DNA of 43,857 bases, from assembly GCA_905480105.1 (NCBI GenBank), contig CAJQPC010000142.1, positions 1 to 43,857 on the forward strand, written 5' to 3'. Shown one piece after another: positions 18,284-26,600 of the stretch (its first letter is position 1; every line of letters begins with the position of its first letter). The notes under the pieces are model-generated. The model was given only the letters and a program-made list of their open reading frames with translations, was not told the DNA's origin and did no database searches. The stretch is from an uncultured bacterium (GTDB taxonomy: Bacteria > Myxococcota_A > UBA796 > CAJQPC01). A program made the position numbers and the translations under genes.

Positions 18284-18859
18284 CTAGTGGGCGGCTTCCT
18301 CGGTGCACAGCACCGAGGACATGTCCTTCTCAGGGGCCTTCCCGTTCAATACGGTCAAGGCCTCGATGATCTTGTGGGCCATCTCACACTCATCACCAGC
18401 CGTATAGCTGGCATGCTTGTAGATGCTGTTCCCCTCCGCGTCGATGAGTTCGCTGTAGGGGATGGCCTTGGAGGGGAAGTACTGGTTGATGACGGTGGTC
18501 TGCTTGTCCAGCAAGACCGGGAAGGTCCAGCCCTTGGACTTAACGGTTGGCTTGACCTTGGCGGCATCGCGGGCGGCATCAATCGAAACCGCAAGCACCT
18601 GTAAGCCCTCGTCCTCGTATTCCGCATAGAGCTTCTGCACGTGGTGCAGCTCAGAGATGCAGGGGGCACACCAAGTCGCCCAGAAGCTAATGAGAACAAC
18701 CTTCCCCTTCTGCTCCTCAAGACTGACCTCCTTGTTGGAGGTATCTCGAAGGGTAAACCCTGCAGCCTTAGAATCAGCTGCGTCTACGGCTGGGGTAGCC
18801 GAGAAGAGCACAGCTCCTGCTGTGGCGAGGACAAGGGCGCTGGCAATCTTGCGGGACAT
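18284..18859 (-). CDS. TlpA/ResA-like thioredoxin, periplasmic
   Basis: 191 residues. Signal peptide 'MSRKIASALVLATAG...' with probable cleavage after 'AVDA' (27). The AhpC-TSA/redoxin fold has the active site 'FWATWCAPCISEL' with Cys64 and Cys67, then 'VLAVSIDA' and 'GWTFPVLLD' and the cis-Pro loop 'KAIPYSELIDAEG'. Two further Cys residues near the C-terminus may form a disulphide. It is a thiol-disulphide reductase acting in the periplasm. It is the first gene of a pair with the outer-membrane barrel and is divergent from the sigma-54 regulator. Confidence 0.93.
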   Translation of the reverse strand: MSRKIASALVLATAGAVLFSATPAVDAADSKAAGFTLRDTSNKEVSLEEQKGKVVLISFWATWCAPCISELHHVQKLYAEYEDEGLQVLAVSIDAARDAAKVKPTVKSKGWTFPVLLDKQTTVINQYFPSKAIPYSELIDAEGNSIYKHASYTAGDECEMAHKIIEALTVLNGKAPEKDMSSVLCTEEAAH

Positions 18860-18874
18860 TTAGACTCCGGAAAG

Positions 18875-18903
18875 GCGTTGGATGCAGTCATCCACCACAA
18901 CGC
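18875..18903. promoter_or_regulatory. Bulged inverted repeat in tlpA leader / divergent promoter region
   Basis: Inner arms GGATG-CAGT-CATCC (18880-18893) are flanked by outer arms GCGTT (18875-18879) and AACGC (18899-18903), with a 5-base bulge on one side. It lies 16 bases upstream of the tlpA-like start within the 111-base divergent gap. No GG-N10-GC sigma-54 promoter was found in this gap on either strand. Confidence 0.3.
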
Positions 18904-18970
18904 TTCGCTGCATGAGTGTATTCGATGTCTCACGGCGGTTGTAAAGGCGGAGCAAGGTTACGCTGCAATC

Positions 18971-20326
18971 ATGGCCAAACGAATCCTGATCGTCGATGAC
19001 GAGCCCAGCATCCGAAAGGTTCTCTCAGCTCACCTTCGTCGGGATGGCTACGAGACCCAAACGGCCTGCGATGGCGCAGAGGCGATCGCAGCGCTCCAAG
19101 AGTCCGACTTCGACGCAGTGGTCTCGGACATGAAGATGCCCGGGGTCGGCGGTCTGGAGTTGCTTCGATGGTGTACCGACCAGCGCAGCGCGCTCCCGGT
19201 GATCCTGATCACAGCCCACGGTACCGTCGACTCCGCAGTCGAGGCCATCAAGCAAGGCGCGCACGACTACATCACAAAGCCCTTTGACCGTGACGACCTG
19301 CAGCGCATCATCGCCAAAGCGGTCGCCTCGGGGCAGATCAGCCGAACCAAAGTGCAGCCCGCCCCAGGCCGCTTTGCGATCATTGGCCAAACGCCCTCCA
19401 TGCAAAAGATCTTCGATCTCATCGCGCGGGTGGCCCCGTCCCCTACCACCGTGCTGATCACTGGCGAGTCGGGAACCGGAAAGGAGCTGGTCGCCAGGGC
19501 TTTACACCAGCAGTCCGATCGGGCCGCCGGCCCCTTCATCACAGTGAACTGCGGCGCCATTCCAGAGAACCTCTTCGAATCGGAGCTCTTTGGCCACGAG
19601 CGTGGGGCTTTTACAGGGGCAGTCCAGTCCAAACCCGGGCGCTTCGAGCTGGCCCACGGCGGTACCTTACTCCTCGACGAAGTCGGCGAACTGCCCGCTG
19701 ACATGCAGGTCAAGCTGCTCCGGGTACTACAAGAGCGCCGCTTTGAGCGCGTGGGTGGGCTGCGTAGCATCGACGTCGATGTACGCCTGATTGCCGCCAC
19801 CAACCGAGACTTGGCAGAGGCAGCACGTAGCGGCGACTTTCGACAGGACCTCTACTACCGCCTCAACGTCATTCCAATGCACTTGCCCCCACTCCGGGAA
19901 CGCAGCGAAGACGTGGTCCTGCTCGCACAGCACTTCCTGGAGCGCTTCAACCAGCGCTTGGGACGCCAGCTAAAGGGGCTGACACCAGCGGCCAACGACG
20001 CCTTGGCGGGCTGGCACTGGCCCGGCAACATCCGGGAGTTGGAAAACTTCATGGAGCGTGCAGTTCTGTTGGCCGACGGCGAGTGGGTCGGACTGCCAGA
20101 GCTACCGGGTCTCTCAGGCGTCTTCGGAACCCCACAGTCCAGCTCAATGGAGGGCTTGCCCCTCAAGGACTACGTCCGTGTGCACACGGCAAAGCTGGAG
20201 CGGGCCCGGATTCGGGAAGCTCTGCAAGTCGAGCATCACAACGTCACCCGAGCCGCAAAGCGGCTTGGCATCTCGCGAAAATCGCTTCAGACCAAGATGA
20301 AGGACTACGGTCTGCGAGAAGACTGA
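18971..20326 (+). CDS. NtrC-family sigma-54-dependent response regulator
   Basis: 451 residues, typical NtrC layout. Receiver domain 1-120: acidic pocket Asp9-Asp10 and phospho-acceptor Asp53 ('VVSDMKMPG'). Central AAA+ domain: Walker A 'GESGTGKE' (165-172), the sigma-54 contact loop GAFTGA (212-217), and the sensor 'RLIAATNRDL'. C-terminal Fis-type helix-turn-helix with 'AAKRLGISRKSLQTKM'. It activates sigma-54 promoters when phosphorylated. The start ATG begins 'MAKRILIVDDEPSIRKVL'; the longer upstream frame runs through the divergent thioredoxin gene and is rejected. No histidine kinase is present in the window, so the partner is encoded elsewhere. Confidence 0.96.
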   Translation: MAKRILIVDDEPSIRKVLSAHLRRDGYETQTACDGAEAIAALQESDFDAVVSDMKMPGVGGLELLRWCTDQRSALPVILITAHGTVDSAVEAIKQGAHDYITKPFDRDDLQRIIAKAVASGQISRTKVQPAPGRFAIIGQTPSMQKIFDLIARVAPSPTTVLITGESGTGKELVARALHQQSDRAAGPFITVNCGAIPENLFESELFGHERGAFTGAVQSKPGRFELAHGGTLLLDEVGELPADMQVKLLRVLQERRFERVGGLRSIDVDVRLIAATNRDLAEAARSGDFRQDLYYRLNVIPMHLPPLRERSEDVVLLAQHFLERFNQRLGRQLKGLTPAANDALAGWHWPGNIRELENFMERAVLLADGEWVGLPELPGLSGVFGTPQSSSMEGLPLKDYVRVHTAKLERARIREALQVEHHNVTRAAKRLGISRKSLQTKMKDYGLRED

Positions 20327-20372
20327 GGGGCAGCGGTTGCCCGCAGACCACTCCGCGCCGTACCCTCTGGGC

Positions 20373-21410
20373 ATGCTGCACCTTCTGCTGATCTCCGGCG
20401 CCTTGGCTGCCGAGCCAACCGACCTCCCTCCTTTCCTACGCGGCGACGTTTATGCCGGCTATCGGATGAGCTACCAGACCGGCTCCCTCGTCGAGCCGGT
20501 CAAGGGCGAAGAGGTGTCCGTTGGGCGGCTCGTCACCCAAGACCACCGCATGCACGTTGGCGGCTCCTTCGGGGTGGCCCCGATCGCGGCGCTGACCTTG
20601 GAATTTCCAATTTCCTTAAAACAGGAGATTGGCTGGAGCGATGCGACGTCCATGATCTTCGACCCCACAGCGGGAGTCGGCTCAATGCAGGGCGGCATTC
20701 CCATCGAGCGGGAGTCCGTCACCGGCAGCGGGCTCTCCGGTGTATGGATGGGCCTGCAGGTCGCTCCCTTCTCCGAGCGGGACTTTCCCAACCGCGGCAA
20801 TCAGGCCAGCTGGCTCTTGGATCTGGGCTACCGCACCAAAGACGCCACCCATTTCTACGACCTGAGTGCCGCTGAGCGAGGCGCCGGCCACGGAGCCTCC
20901 ACTCTGCGAATTCGCAGCGCCTTCTCCAAAGAGCTCGGCCGCAGCCAACCCCACCTCACCGCAACCTACAACCGTGTCAATGACACCAACGCCACGCTCT
21001 TTGCCGCAGACGGTACCCAGGTCGAGGCAACGGTGATCAATCCGGACGAACTCCTGGTCATGAGCGGCGTAGAGGTGCACACCTTCGCGGATCCCATCTC
21101 TCAGGCTGAGTTTGCCGTCGACTTTCGCTTGGGCTTTGCCTACCAGACCTGGGGCGACCTACCCAGCGGCCTGTACCTGCCCAGCGTGCTGGACTCCAGC
21201 TTAGGTACCGTGTCCACAATGGGCGAGCAGTCCCGTTTCATCGGCGGTATTGGCATCTACTGGCGCCTCTTCGAATACCTCAAGCTGGAGCTGGCCAGCG
21301 ACGTATCCTACGTCATGCCTACCCAGTTCGAGAATCCCTACCTGGTCCAAACCGGCTCCAACACAGTGCGATTCGACACCAGGGCCGACCTGGTGGTCAT
21401 GTTCCGCTAA
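20373..21410 (+). CDS. Probable outer-membrane barrel protein
   Basis: 345 residues from ATG 20373, with a short signal 'MLHLLLISGALA'. The mature part is rich in alternating beta strands with Tyr/Gly turns ('VYAGYRMSYQTGS', 'RLGFAYQTWGDLPSG') and ends 'DTRADLVVMFR'. No Pfam-like motif is recognised. A TTG 12 codons earlier (20337), with GAGGGG at 6 bases, is an alternative start and would give 357 residues with a longer leader. It follows the sigma-54 regulator by 46 bases on the same strand and may be cotranscribed. The likely location is the outer membrane; the function is unknown. Confidence 0.7.
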   Translation: MLHLLLISGALAAEPTDLPPFLRGDVYAGYRMSYQTGSLVEPVKGEEVSVGRLVTQDHRMHVGGSFGVAPIAALTLEFPISLKQEIGWSDATSMIFDPTAGVGSMQGGIPIERESVTGSGLSGVWMGLQVAPFSERDFPNRGNQASWLLDLGYRTKDATHFYDLSAAERGAGHGASTLRIRSAFSKELGRSQPHLTATYNRVNDTNATLFAADGTQVEATVINPDELLVMSGVEVHTFADPISQAEFAVDFRLGFAYQTWGDLPSGLYLPSVLDSSLGTVSTMGEQSRFIGGIGIYWRLFEYLKLELASDVSYVMPTQFENPYLVQTGSNTVRFDTRADLVVMFR

Positions 21411-21426
21411 GCCCTGTTCCCAGGGC
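21411..21426 (+). terminator. Hairpin immediately after the barrel gene stop
   Basis: Perfect stem GCCCTG-TTCC-CAGGGC begins at the base after the TAA. It sits in the 35-base convergent gap before the rsmI stop and could stop transcription from both sides, although no U-run follows. A 10-base palindrome GACTGCAGTC (21436-21445) lies next to it. Confidence 0.45.
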
Positions 21427-21445
21427 CCCGTGACCGACTGCAGTC

Positions 21446-22264
21446 TTAATCCTGGCCCAGCTCCGATTCCAGCTTGAGCAGCGCCTGGTACGCGGTACGC
21501 TTCTTGACACCCCAACGTTCGGCCAGCACAGCGGCAATGGACTTGAGGCTGGCGGCATCCGCCTCCACGGTCGTGCTTTTTTCTCGGGGGGGGAGACCTG
21601 GGCCAACCACCAGGGCGACCTCGCCCCGGACACGCTCTCGCTTCGAGAGCATCAAGGCTAAGTCCGCAGCGGAGCCCAGCCTGATTTCCTCATGCAGCTT
21701 GGTCAACTCCCGGCACAGGCAGACCTGTCGGTCCGGCATGATTTCGGCGATGGCTTGAAGGGTCGCCACCGTCCGCGATGGCGCCTCAAAGAGCACCAAG
21801 GCTCCAGGCGCTTGGCCGAACTGAACCAGCCACCGCCTCAGGGCCCCCCCCTTGCGCGGTGGGAAGCCTAGGAAATGAAAGGGCGCTGCAGCCAGTCCAG
21901 AGACGCTGATCGCAGCAGCAGATGCACTGGGTCCCGCCAACGCGTGCACGTCAACACCCTGAGCATGGCAGGCCTGCACCAAGAAACGCCCAGGGTCCGA
22001 CACTCCAGGGGTCCCTGCATCGCTGACCAGAACCCCATTCTCACCGGCCAACAAGCGCTGAACGAGCGCGCCAGCTCGGCGCTCTTCACCGTGCTCCCGG
22101 TAGCTGACCAGCTCCGGCGTCGGGAGCCCCAAGGCCGTGAAGAGCTTGCGTGTGACCCGGGTGTCCTCAGCAGCGACAAAGTCAGCGCTGGCCAGAGCCT
22201 CGCGAGAGCGCGGGCTCAGGTCCCCCAAGTTGCCGATGGGCGTGGCCAAAACAGACAAGGACAT
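21446..22264 (-). CDS. rsmI: 16S rRNA 2'-O-ribose methyltransferase (C1402)
   Basis: 272 residues. It methylates the ribose of C1402 in the 16S rRNA decoding centre using SAM. The tetrapyrrole-methylase fold is recognised by 'LSVLATPIGNLGDLSPR' (3-19), 'AAEDTRVT', 'VSDAGTPGVSDPG' and 'FLGFPPRKG'. The C-terminal domain ends 'KKRTAYQALLKL', as in the family. The ATG overlaps the stop of yraN (TGATG), so the two are coupled. It is the last gene of the rpsP operon. Confidence 0.97.
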   Translation of the reverse strand: MSLSVLATPIGNLGDLSPRSREALASADFVAAEDTRVTRKLFTALGLPTPELVSYREHGEERRAGALVQRLLAGENGVLVSDAGTPGVSDPGRFLVQACHAQGVDVHALAGPSASAAAISVSGLAAAPFHFLGFPPRKGGALRRWLVQFGQAPGALVLFEAPSRTVATLQAIAEIMPDRQVCLCRELTKLHEEIRLGSAADLALMLSKRERVRGEVALVVGPGLPPREKSTTVEADAASLKSIAAVLAERWGVKKRTAYQALLKLESELGQD

Positions 22265-22632
22265 CAGACCGGATCGTCGTAAAGGTGGATCTGCCAGCCC
22301 TCGGGTCCCACCAGGACCAGTGCCACCAGAAAGCAGACCTCCTCCACCAGACCAGAGTAGTCCTGCAGAAAGGCCTGGGCGGCACGCTCAAGCTTCTTGA
22401 GCTTACGACCGTCCACAGCCTCCAACCCCAAAGCATCGTGCGCTTGGCGGAGCTTGACCTCGACAATGCGTAGCCGAAAACCGTCACGCACAACCAAATC
22501 AAGCTCGCCGTTCCCACCACGCCAGTTGCGTGCCAGGACCAGCCAGCCTTGAGACTCTAACAAGCGAGCTACAGCCGCCTCCGCATCGGCTCCCGATTGG
22601 AGAGCCGCTTGTTTGTCGCGGAGACTGGCCAA
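22264..22632 (-). CDS. yraN: YraN/UPF0102-family nuclease-fold protein
   Basis: 122 residues, usual size. The restriction-endonuclease-like core is visible: 'AARLLESQGW'-type helix (here 'AVARLLESQGWLVLARNWR'), then 'GELDLVVRDGFRLRIVEVKLR', giving the E-x-D...E-V-K pattern. It is commonly found next to rplS/rsmI, and its cellular function is not settled. It begins 6 bases after rplS and overlaps rsmI by one base. Confidence 0.93.
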   Translation of the reverse strand: MASLRDKQAALQSGADAEAAVARLLESQGWLVLARNWRGGNGELDLVVRDGFRLRIVEVKLRQAHDALGLEAVDGRKLKKLERAAQAFLQDYSGLVEEVCFLVALVLVGPEGWQIHLYDDPV

Positions 22633-22638
22633 AGTGCC

Positions 22639-22998
22639 CTACTTCTTGCTGTAGAAGTCCTTGATCTCGCGCAAACGTGCCTTCTTACCGCGCAGGTCGC
22701 GCAAGTAGTAGAGCTTTGCACGACGCACGTAGTGACGACTCTTGACCTCGATCTTCGAGATCACAGGAGCGTGAAGGGGGAACACGCGCTCCACACCGAC
22801 ACCGTTCGAGATCTTCCGGACAGTGATGGTCTCGCGAACACCAGCGTGCTTGCGGGCAATCACGGTGCCCTGAAAGATTTGAACGCGCTCCTTGGCGCCG
22901 TCGAGAATGCGGACGTGAACCTTGACGGTGTCACCGATCTGAATGGAATCGTCGGACTGCTCAACGAGCTGCTTTTCGATTTGCTGCAGGTTCGCCAT
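22639..22998 (-). CDS. rplS: 50S ribosomal protein L19
   Basis: 119 residues. Large-subunit protein at the 30S interface. '[26 protein letters not shown]' begins the conserved SH3-like barrel, and '[14 protein letters not shown]'-type sequence (here '[14 protein letters not shown]') follows, ending '[20 protein letters not shown]'. I start at ATG 22998 ('[10 protein letters not shown]'); the longer frame extends into the gap after trmD with no family similarity. GGAG lies about 10 bases upstream. Confidence 0.98.
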   Translation of the reverse strand: MANLQQIEKQLVEQSDDSIQIGDTVKVHVRILDGAKERVQIFQGTVIARKHAGVRETITVRKISNGVGVERVFPLHAPVISKIEVKSRHYVRRAKLYYLRDLRGKKARLREIKDFYSKK

Positions 22999-23130
22999 GG
23001 CGAAAAATCTCCGTAGATGGGACCTAAAAGGACTGTCGACCCGCATTGGCGGGGCGCCTTTGGGGCCTCGGACACTCGCGACTATCGCAGGGCCGCTCTC
23101 TCGGCAAGGTACAGAGCACCAGCGCGTCAT

Positions 23131-23805
23131 TCAGTCCTGCTTGAGCAAGTCCGGACGACGGGCTCGAGTGCGCTCCAAAGACTGCTGCTCACGCCACGCA
23201 TCAATGCGGGCGTGGTTCCCACTCAGTAGGACTTCCGGCACATCTTGGCCTTTGTGGCTGCGCGGCCGAGTGTACTGGGGGTACTCCAAGAGCCCCTCAG
23301 AAAAGGACTCCTCCTCTGGGCTCGCACTGTTGCCGAGCACACCCGGGCGCAGGCGCACTACCGCATCTACGATCACCAATGCCGCAAGCTCGCCGCCTGT
23401 GAGTACAAAGTCCCCGATGCTGATCTCATCGTCCACCAAAGACTCGACGCGCGCATCAATGCCCTCGTAGTGACCGCAGACCAAGATCAGGTGCGCCTCT
23501 TTAGAGAGTTCCTGAGCCACGGCCTGGGTGAGAGGTCGACCGGCCGGGCTCATCAGAATCACTTTGGCCTGAGACTCTCCACGAGCAGCCTGGATTGCAG
23601 CATCTACAACGTCCACCTTCATAAGCATGCCAGCGCCTCCCCCATAGGGTGAGTCGTCGCATTGTCGGTGCTTGCCTGGTGCATGCTCGCGGATGTCCAT
23701 GACCCGGAGATCGGCGTGCCCTGCGGCTTGTGCCCGGCCCATGATGCTGTGCTCCAGCGGGGACCGCAGCAACTGGGGGTGCAGGGTCAACAGGTCTATC
23801 CGCAC
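23131..23805 (-). CDS. trmD: tRNA (guanine-N1-)-methyltransferase
   Basis: 224 residues. SPOUT-fold enzyme making m1G37 in tRNAs to prevent +1 frameshifting. 'DDSPYGGGAGMLM', the knot motifs 'CGHYEGIDARV' and 'SIGDFVLTGGE', and 'GLLEYPQYTRP' are all present. The position of the E. coli catalytic Asp169 is Glu here (EEESF), a conservative change; Arg154 is kept. The start GTG overlaps the end of rimM by 10 bases. Its C-terminus is shorter than in E. coli. Confidence 0.97.
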   Translation of the reverse strand: MRIDLLTLHPQLLRSPLEHSIMGRAQAAGHADLRVMDIREHAPGKHRQCDDSPYGGGAGMLMKVDVVDAAIQAARGESQAKVILMSPAGRPLTQAVAQELSKEAHLILVCGHYEGIDARVESLVDDEISIGDFVLTGGELAALVIVDAVVRLRPGVLGNSASPEEESFSEGLLEYPQYTRPRSHKGQDVPEVLLSGNHARIDAWREQQSLERTRARRPDLLKQD

Positions 23806-24341
23806 TGGATCACCCCGGTCTTCAGCACGATGCGGCGCTGGGCCGTGTTGACTTCGATTAGGTTGTCCAGGAGCACGGGGAAGTAGGCCTCCTCCCCTTT
23901 TGGTGTCTTGATCACCCAGACTTCCACGCTGCCATGATCATGGATCTCACTGACCATGCCCAGCGGCGTGCCAGCCTCGTCCACCACCAACGCCCGAAGG
24001 ATGTCGTGGTGATAAAACTCCCCCTCTTGGAGCTCGGGCAGCAACGACTCGGATACCAAGATCTCCCAGTCCAACCACGCAGCGACTTGCTCAGGCGTGT
24101 TGACTCCCCGAACGCGTGCCAAGACACGGCCGCCGGATCCTCCACGGGTCATGAGCTGCACGATCTCGCGCTCACCCCTTGGCCCCGCAAGCACCACTTC
24201 TTCACCAAGGTGAAGGAGTTCGGAGCTGCGGTTGTGCAAATGCACCCGCAGTTCTCCGTTCACACCAAACGCACCGACGATCTGCCCGAAGGACAGCTCG
24301 CCATCGCGTGCAGCGCTACTCTTCTTCTTCGGCCTCGCCAT
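23796..24341 (-). CDS. rimM: Ribosome maturation factor RimM
   Basis: 181 residues. 16S processing factor that binds S19. It has an N-terminal RimM domain ('GELSFGQIVGAFGVNGELRV') and a C-terminal PRC barrel ('GEFYHHDILRALVVDEAGTPLG', 'VLLDNLIEVN'). Start ATG 24341 gives a basic leader 'MARPKKKSS' and overlaps khpA by 26 bases. The longer upstream frame is inside khpA and shows no similarity. Confidence 0.96.
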   Translation of the reverse strand: MARPKKKSSAARDGELSFGQIVGAFGVNGELRVHLHNRSSELLHLGEEVVLAGPRGEREIVQLMTRGGSGGRVLARVRGVNTPEQVAAWLDWEILVSESLLPELQEGEFYHHDILRALVVDEAGTPLGMVSEIHDHGSVEVWVIKTPKGEEAYFPVLLDNLIEVNTAQRRIVLKTGVIQCG

Positions 24342-24573
24342 GGGTCGCCACCAGCTCGACGATTGTCTTTCGCTTGCCAGCGGCAGCAGAGACAACGGCC
24401 TTGAGGTGCCGCATGGTCTCGCCGTCTTCACCCTTCACCAGCTCGACATCGTCAGCGTTCACGCTGACCTCGAGCACAAGGGAGGCATCTCCCTCGAGGG
24501 GTTGAACGTCGACATCGTCAGGGTTGTCGACCAAGCCACGGACCAAAAATCCGACCAGTTCCTCGGCACCCAT
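24316..24573 (-). CDS. khpA: KH-domain RNA-binding protein (KhpA/YlqC family)
   Basis: 85 residues, one KH domain. Opens 'MGAEELVGFLVRGLVDNPDDV', typical of the family, with the RNA-binding GxxG loop as Gly48-Glu-Asp-Gly51. The C-terminus is unusually acidic ('EAEEEE'). It sits between rpsP and rimM, the common place in Gram-positives and delta-proteobacteria. In streptococci the KhpA/KhpB pair binds sRNAs and affects division; no khpB is seen here. The ATG at 24573 lies 2 bases after the rpsP stop. Confidence 0.93.
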   Translation of the reverse strand: MGAEELVGFLVRGLVDNPDDVDVQPLEGDASLVLEVSVNADDVELVKGEDGETMRHLKAVVSAAAGKRKTIVELVATHGEAEEEE

Positions 24574-24575
24574 AC

Positions 24576-24827
24576 TCAAGCCTCGACCGTTGCGGTGCGG
24601 GCGCGCTTGATCAAGTGACCGACGGTGTCGGAGGGCTGTGCCCCCACGGAGAGCCAGTAATCGACGCGCTCGAGATCGAGCTTCAGGCCGAAGGGCTTCT
24701 TCATGGGGTCGTAGTAGCCAAGCTGCTCGATGCAGCGGCCATCACGAGGGGCGCGCGCATCGGCGGCGACTACCCGGTAAAAGGGCCGCTTCTTGGCGCC
24801 CATACGGGTCAGGCGGATTCGAACCAT
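24576..24827 (-). CDS. rpsP: 30S ribosomal protein S16
   Basis: 83 residues, full length. '[27 protein letters not shown]'-type start, then '[12 protein letters not shown]' and '[15 protein letters not shown]', are diagnostic. First gene of the operon rpsP-khpA-rimM-trmD-rplS-yraN-rsmI. A GAGG site lies 6 bases before the ATG, and a candidate promoter is found 40 bases upstream. Confidence 0.98.
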   Translation of the reverse strand: MVRIRLTRMGAKKRPFYRVVAADARAPRDGRCIEQLGYYDPMKKPFGLKLDLERVDYWLSVGAQPSDTVGHLIKRARTATVEA

Positions 24828-24866
24828 GCAATACCTCGGAGGTGTGCTGTAGATGATAGGCGGCCC

Positions 24867-24895
24867 GGACTATCCGACCACCATGGCGCCGTCAA
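24867..24895 (-). promoter_or_regulatory. Candidate sigma-70-type promoter of the rpsP operon
   Basis: On the minus strand TTGACG (24895-24890) is followed by a 17-base spacer and TAGTCC (24872-24867). The -35 is near consensus but the -10 is weak. The -10 overlaps an 11-base palindrome CGGATAGTCCG. It lies just upstream of rpsP, where a strong promoter is expected. Confidence 0.3.
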
Positions 24896-24910
24896 AGGAA
24901 TCAGGCGGGT

Positions 24911-26461
24911 TTAGAGAGGGATGTTGCCGTGTTTCTTGGGGGGATTCTCGGATCGCTTGTTCTCAAGAGAGTCAAAGGTCTCGATCAGCCGGCGGCGTGT
25001 CTCGTTGGGAAGCAGCACGTCGTCTATGTAGCCCAGGGACGCGGCCTGGTAAGGATTCGCGAACTTTTCCCGATAGGCGGCGACCAGTTCAGCGCGCATC
25101 GACTCGGGGTCCTTCGCCTCTGAAAGCTCTCGGCGGTAGATGATGTTTACCGCTCCATCTGGGCCCATCACTGCAATCTCTGCGGTTGGGTAAGCAAAGT
25201 TCGCATCCGCGCGCAAGTGCTTGGAGTTCATCACGCAGTAGGCGCCACCGTATGCTTTCCGGGTGATCAGAGTCACCTTTGGAACCGTGGCCTCGGCAAA
25301 GGCATAGAGCAGCTTGGCTCCATGCTTGATGATGCCGCCATACTCCTGAGCGGTTCCTGGCAGAAAACCAGGTACATCCTCAAGCACCAGCAGCGGGATG
25401 TTGAATGCATCGCAGAAGCGCACAAAGCGTGCAGCCTTTAGCGACGCGTCGATGTCCAGCACCCCGGCCAAATGCGCCGGCTGGTTGGCCACGAGTCCGA
25501 CGCTGCGGCCGCCCAAGCGGATCCAACCGATCACCACATTGGCTGCGTAGCCGCCCTGCACCTCCAAGAAGTGACCGTCGTCGGCCACCGAGGTGATCAA
25601 CTCCTTGATGTCGTAGGGCTTATTGGCGTTGTCGGGGATCAGATCGTCCAGCTCTGGGCAGGCTCGGTCGATCGGGTCGTCCGTCGCCTTGGACGGTGCC
25701 TCCTCCATGTTGTTCTGAGGCATGAAGGAAAGCATCTCGCGCATCAGGGCCAGGAGCGCGGGCTCGTCGGGGGTCATGAAGTGGGCCACGCCGCTCTTGA
25801 CGGTATGGGTGCTGGCGCCACCCAGCTCCTCTTTCGTCACCTCTTCGTGGGTGACGGTCTTGATGACATCCGGCCCAGTCACGAACATGTACGAGGTTTT
25901 GTCGACCATCGCGACGAAGTCTGTGATCGCTGGGGAGTACACCGCGCCGCCAGCGCAGGGCCCCATGACTGCACTGAGCTGGGGAATCACACCCGAGTAC
26001 ATGGTGTTGCGCAGGAAAATATCCGCGTAGCCACCCAAGCTGGCCACGCCCTCTTGGATGCGGGCCCCACCACTGTCATTCAGGCCGATCAGTGGCGCGC
26101 CGTTTCGCCCTGCAAGATCCATGACCTTGCAGATTTTCTCAGCATAAGCGTGGGAGAGGCTCCCCCCAAAAACCGTAAAGTCTTGGGCAAAGAGGTAGAT
26201 CAAACGCCCTTCGATGCGGCCTGATCCGGTCACAACCCCGTCGCCCAGCGGGCGGTTCTTCTCCATCCCAAAGTCCGCACACCGGTGCGTGACAAAGCGG
26301 TCGATCTCGCGAAAAGTTCCGGGGTCCAGTAGCTGTTCGATGCGCTCCCGAGCTGTGAGACGCCCTGCTTTATGCTGCCTGGCCACGCGAGCTTCGCCGC
26401 CGCCCGCCAAGGCACTTTCCGTCATTTGCTGCAGACGCTCAAGCTGACTCTTCTTGTCCAC
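24911..26461 (-). CDS. Acyl-CoA carboxylase carboxyltransferase (propionyl-CoA carboxylase beta type)
   Basis: 516 residues. Transfers carboxyl from carboxybiotin to an acyl-CoA, probably propionyl-CoA or acetyl-CoA. The N-terminal crotonase-fold half has '[18 protein letters not shown]' and '[16 protein letters not shown]'; the C-terminal half has '[26 protein letters not shown]' broken across about residues 370-395 and '[16 protein letters not shown]'. It ends 'KKHGNIPL', typical of PccB/MmdA. Start GTG 26461 has GGAG at 7 bases; the GTG two codons earlier is too close to it. No biotin carboxylase or carrier gene lies beside it, so these subunits must be elsewhere. A methylmalonyl-CoA decarboxylase alpha role is possible. 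Confidence 0.93.
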   Translation of the reverse strand: MDKKSQLERLQQMTESALAGGGEARVARQHKAGRLTARERIEQLLDPGTFREIDRFVTHRCADFGMEKNRPLGDGVVTGSGRIEGRLIYLFAQDFTVFGGSLSHAYAEKICKVMDLAGRNGAPLIGLNDSGGARIQEGVASLGGYADIFLRNTMYSGVIPQLSAVMGPCAGGAVYSPAITDFVAMVDKTSYMFVTGPDVIKTVTHEEVTKEELGGASTHTVKSGVAHFMTPDEPALLALMREMLSFMPQNNMEEAPSKATDDPIDRACPELDDLIPDNANKPYDIKELITSVADDGHFLEVQGGYAANVVIGWIRLGGRSVGLVANQPAHLAGVLDIDASLKAARFVRFCDAFNIPLLVLEDVPGFLPGTAQEYGGIIKHGAKLLYAFAEATVPKVTLITRKAYGGAYCVMNSKHLRADANFAYPTAEIAVMGPDGAVNIIYRRELSEAKDPESMRAELVAAYREKFANPYQAASLGYIDDVLLPNETRRRLIETFDSLENKRSENPPKKHGNIPL

Positions 26462-26600
26462 GTACACACTCCAAGGCCGAGGTTCCGAAAGCTAACCCAC
26501 GCTCAACGCCCCTGGCGCCCTTGTGGAGCGCTCAGGCTAGAGCTACCCTGCCAAGACCAGGGCCATTGGCCCCAATGCCCCACCGCCCGAGGTTTTGCCC

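Noticed and set aside
18641..18970. N-terminal extension of the sigma-54 regulator frame
   Set aside because: It runs antisense through the thioredoxin gene; the receiver domain starts properly at ATG 18971.
18860..18970. Sigma-54 promoter (GG-N10-GC) in the divergent gap
   Set aside because: The best near match on the minus strand has 9 rather than 10 bases between the GG and GC elements.
23131..23805. Loss of TrmD catalytic Asp (Glu in its place)
   Set aside because: Conservative Asp-to-Glu change at the E. coli 169 position that I believe occurs in other bacterial lineages; all other motifs are intact.
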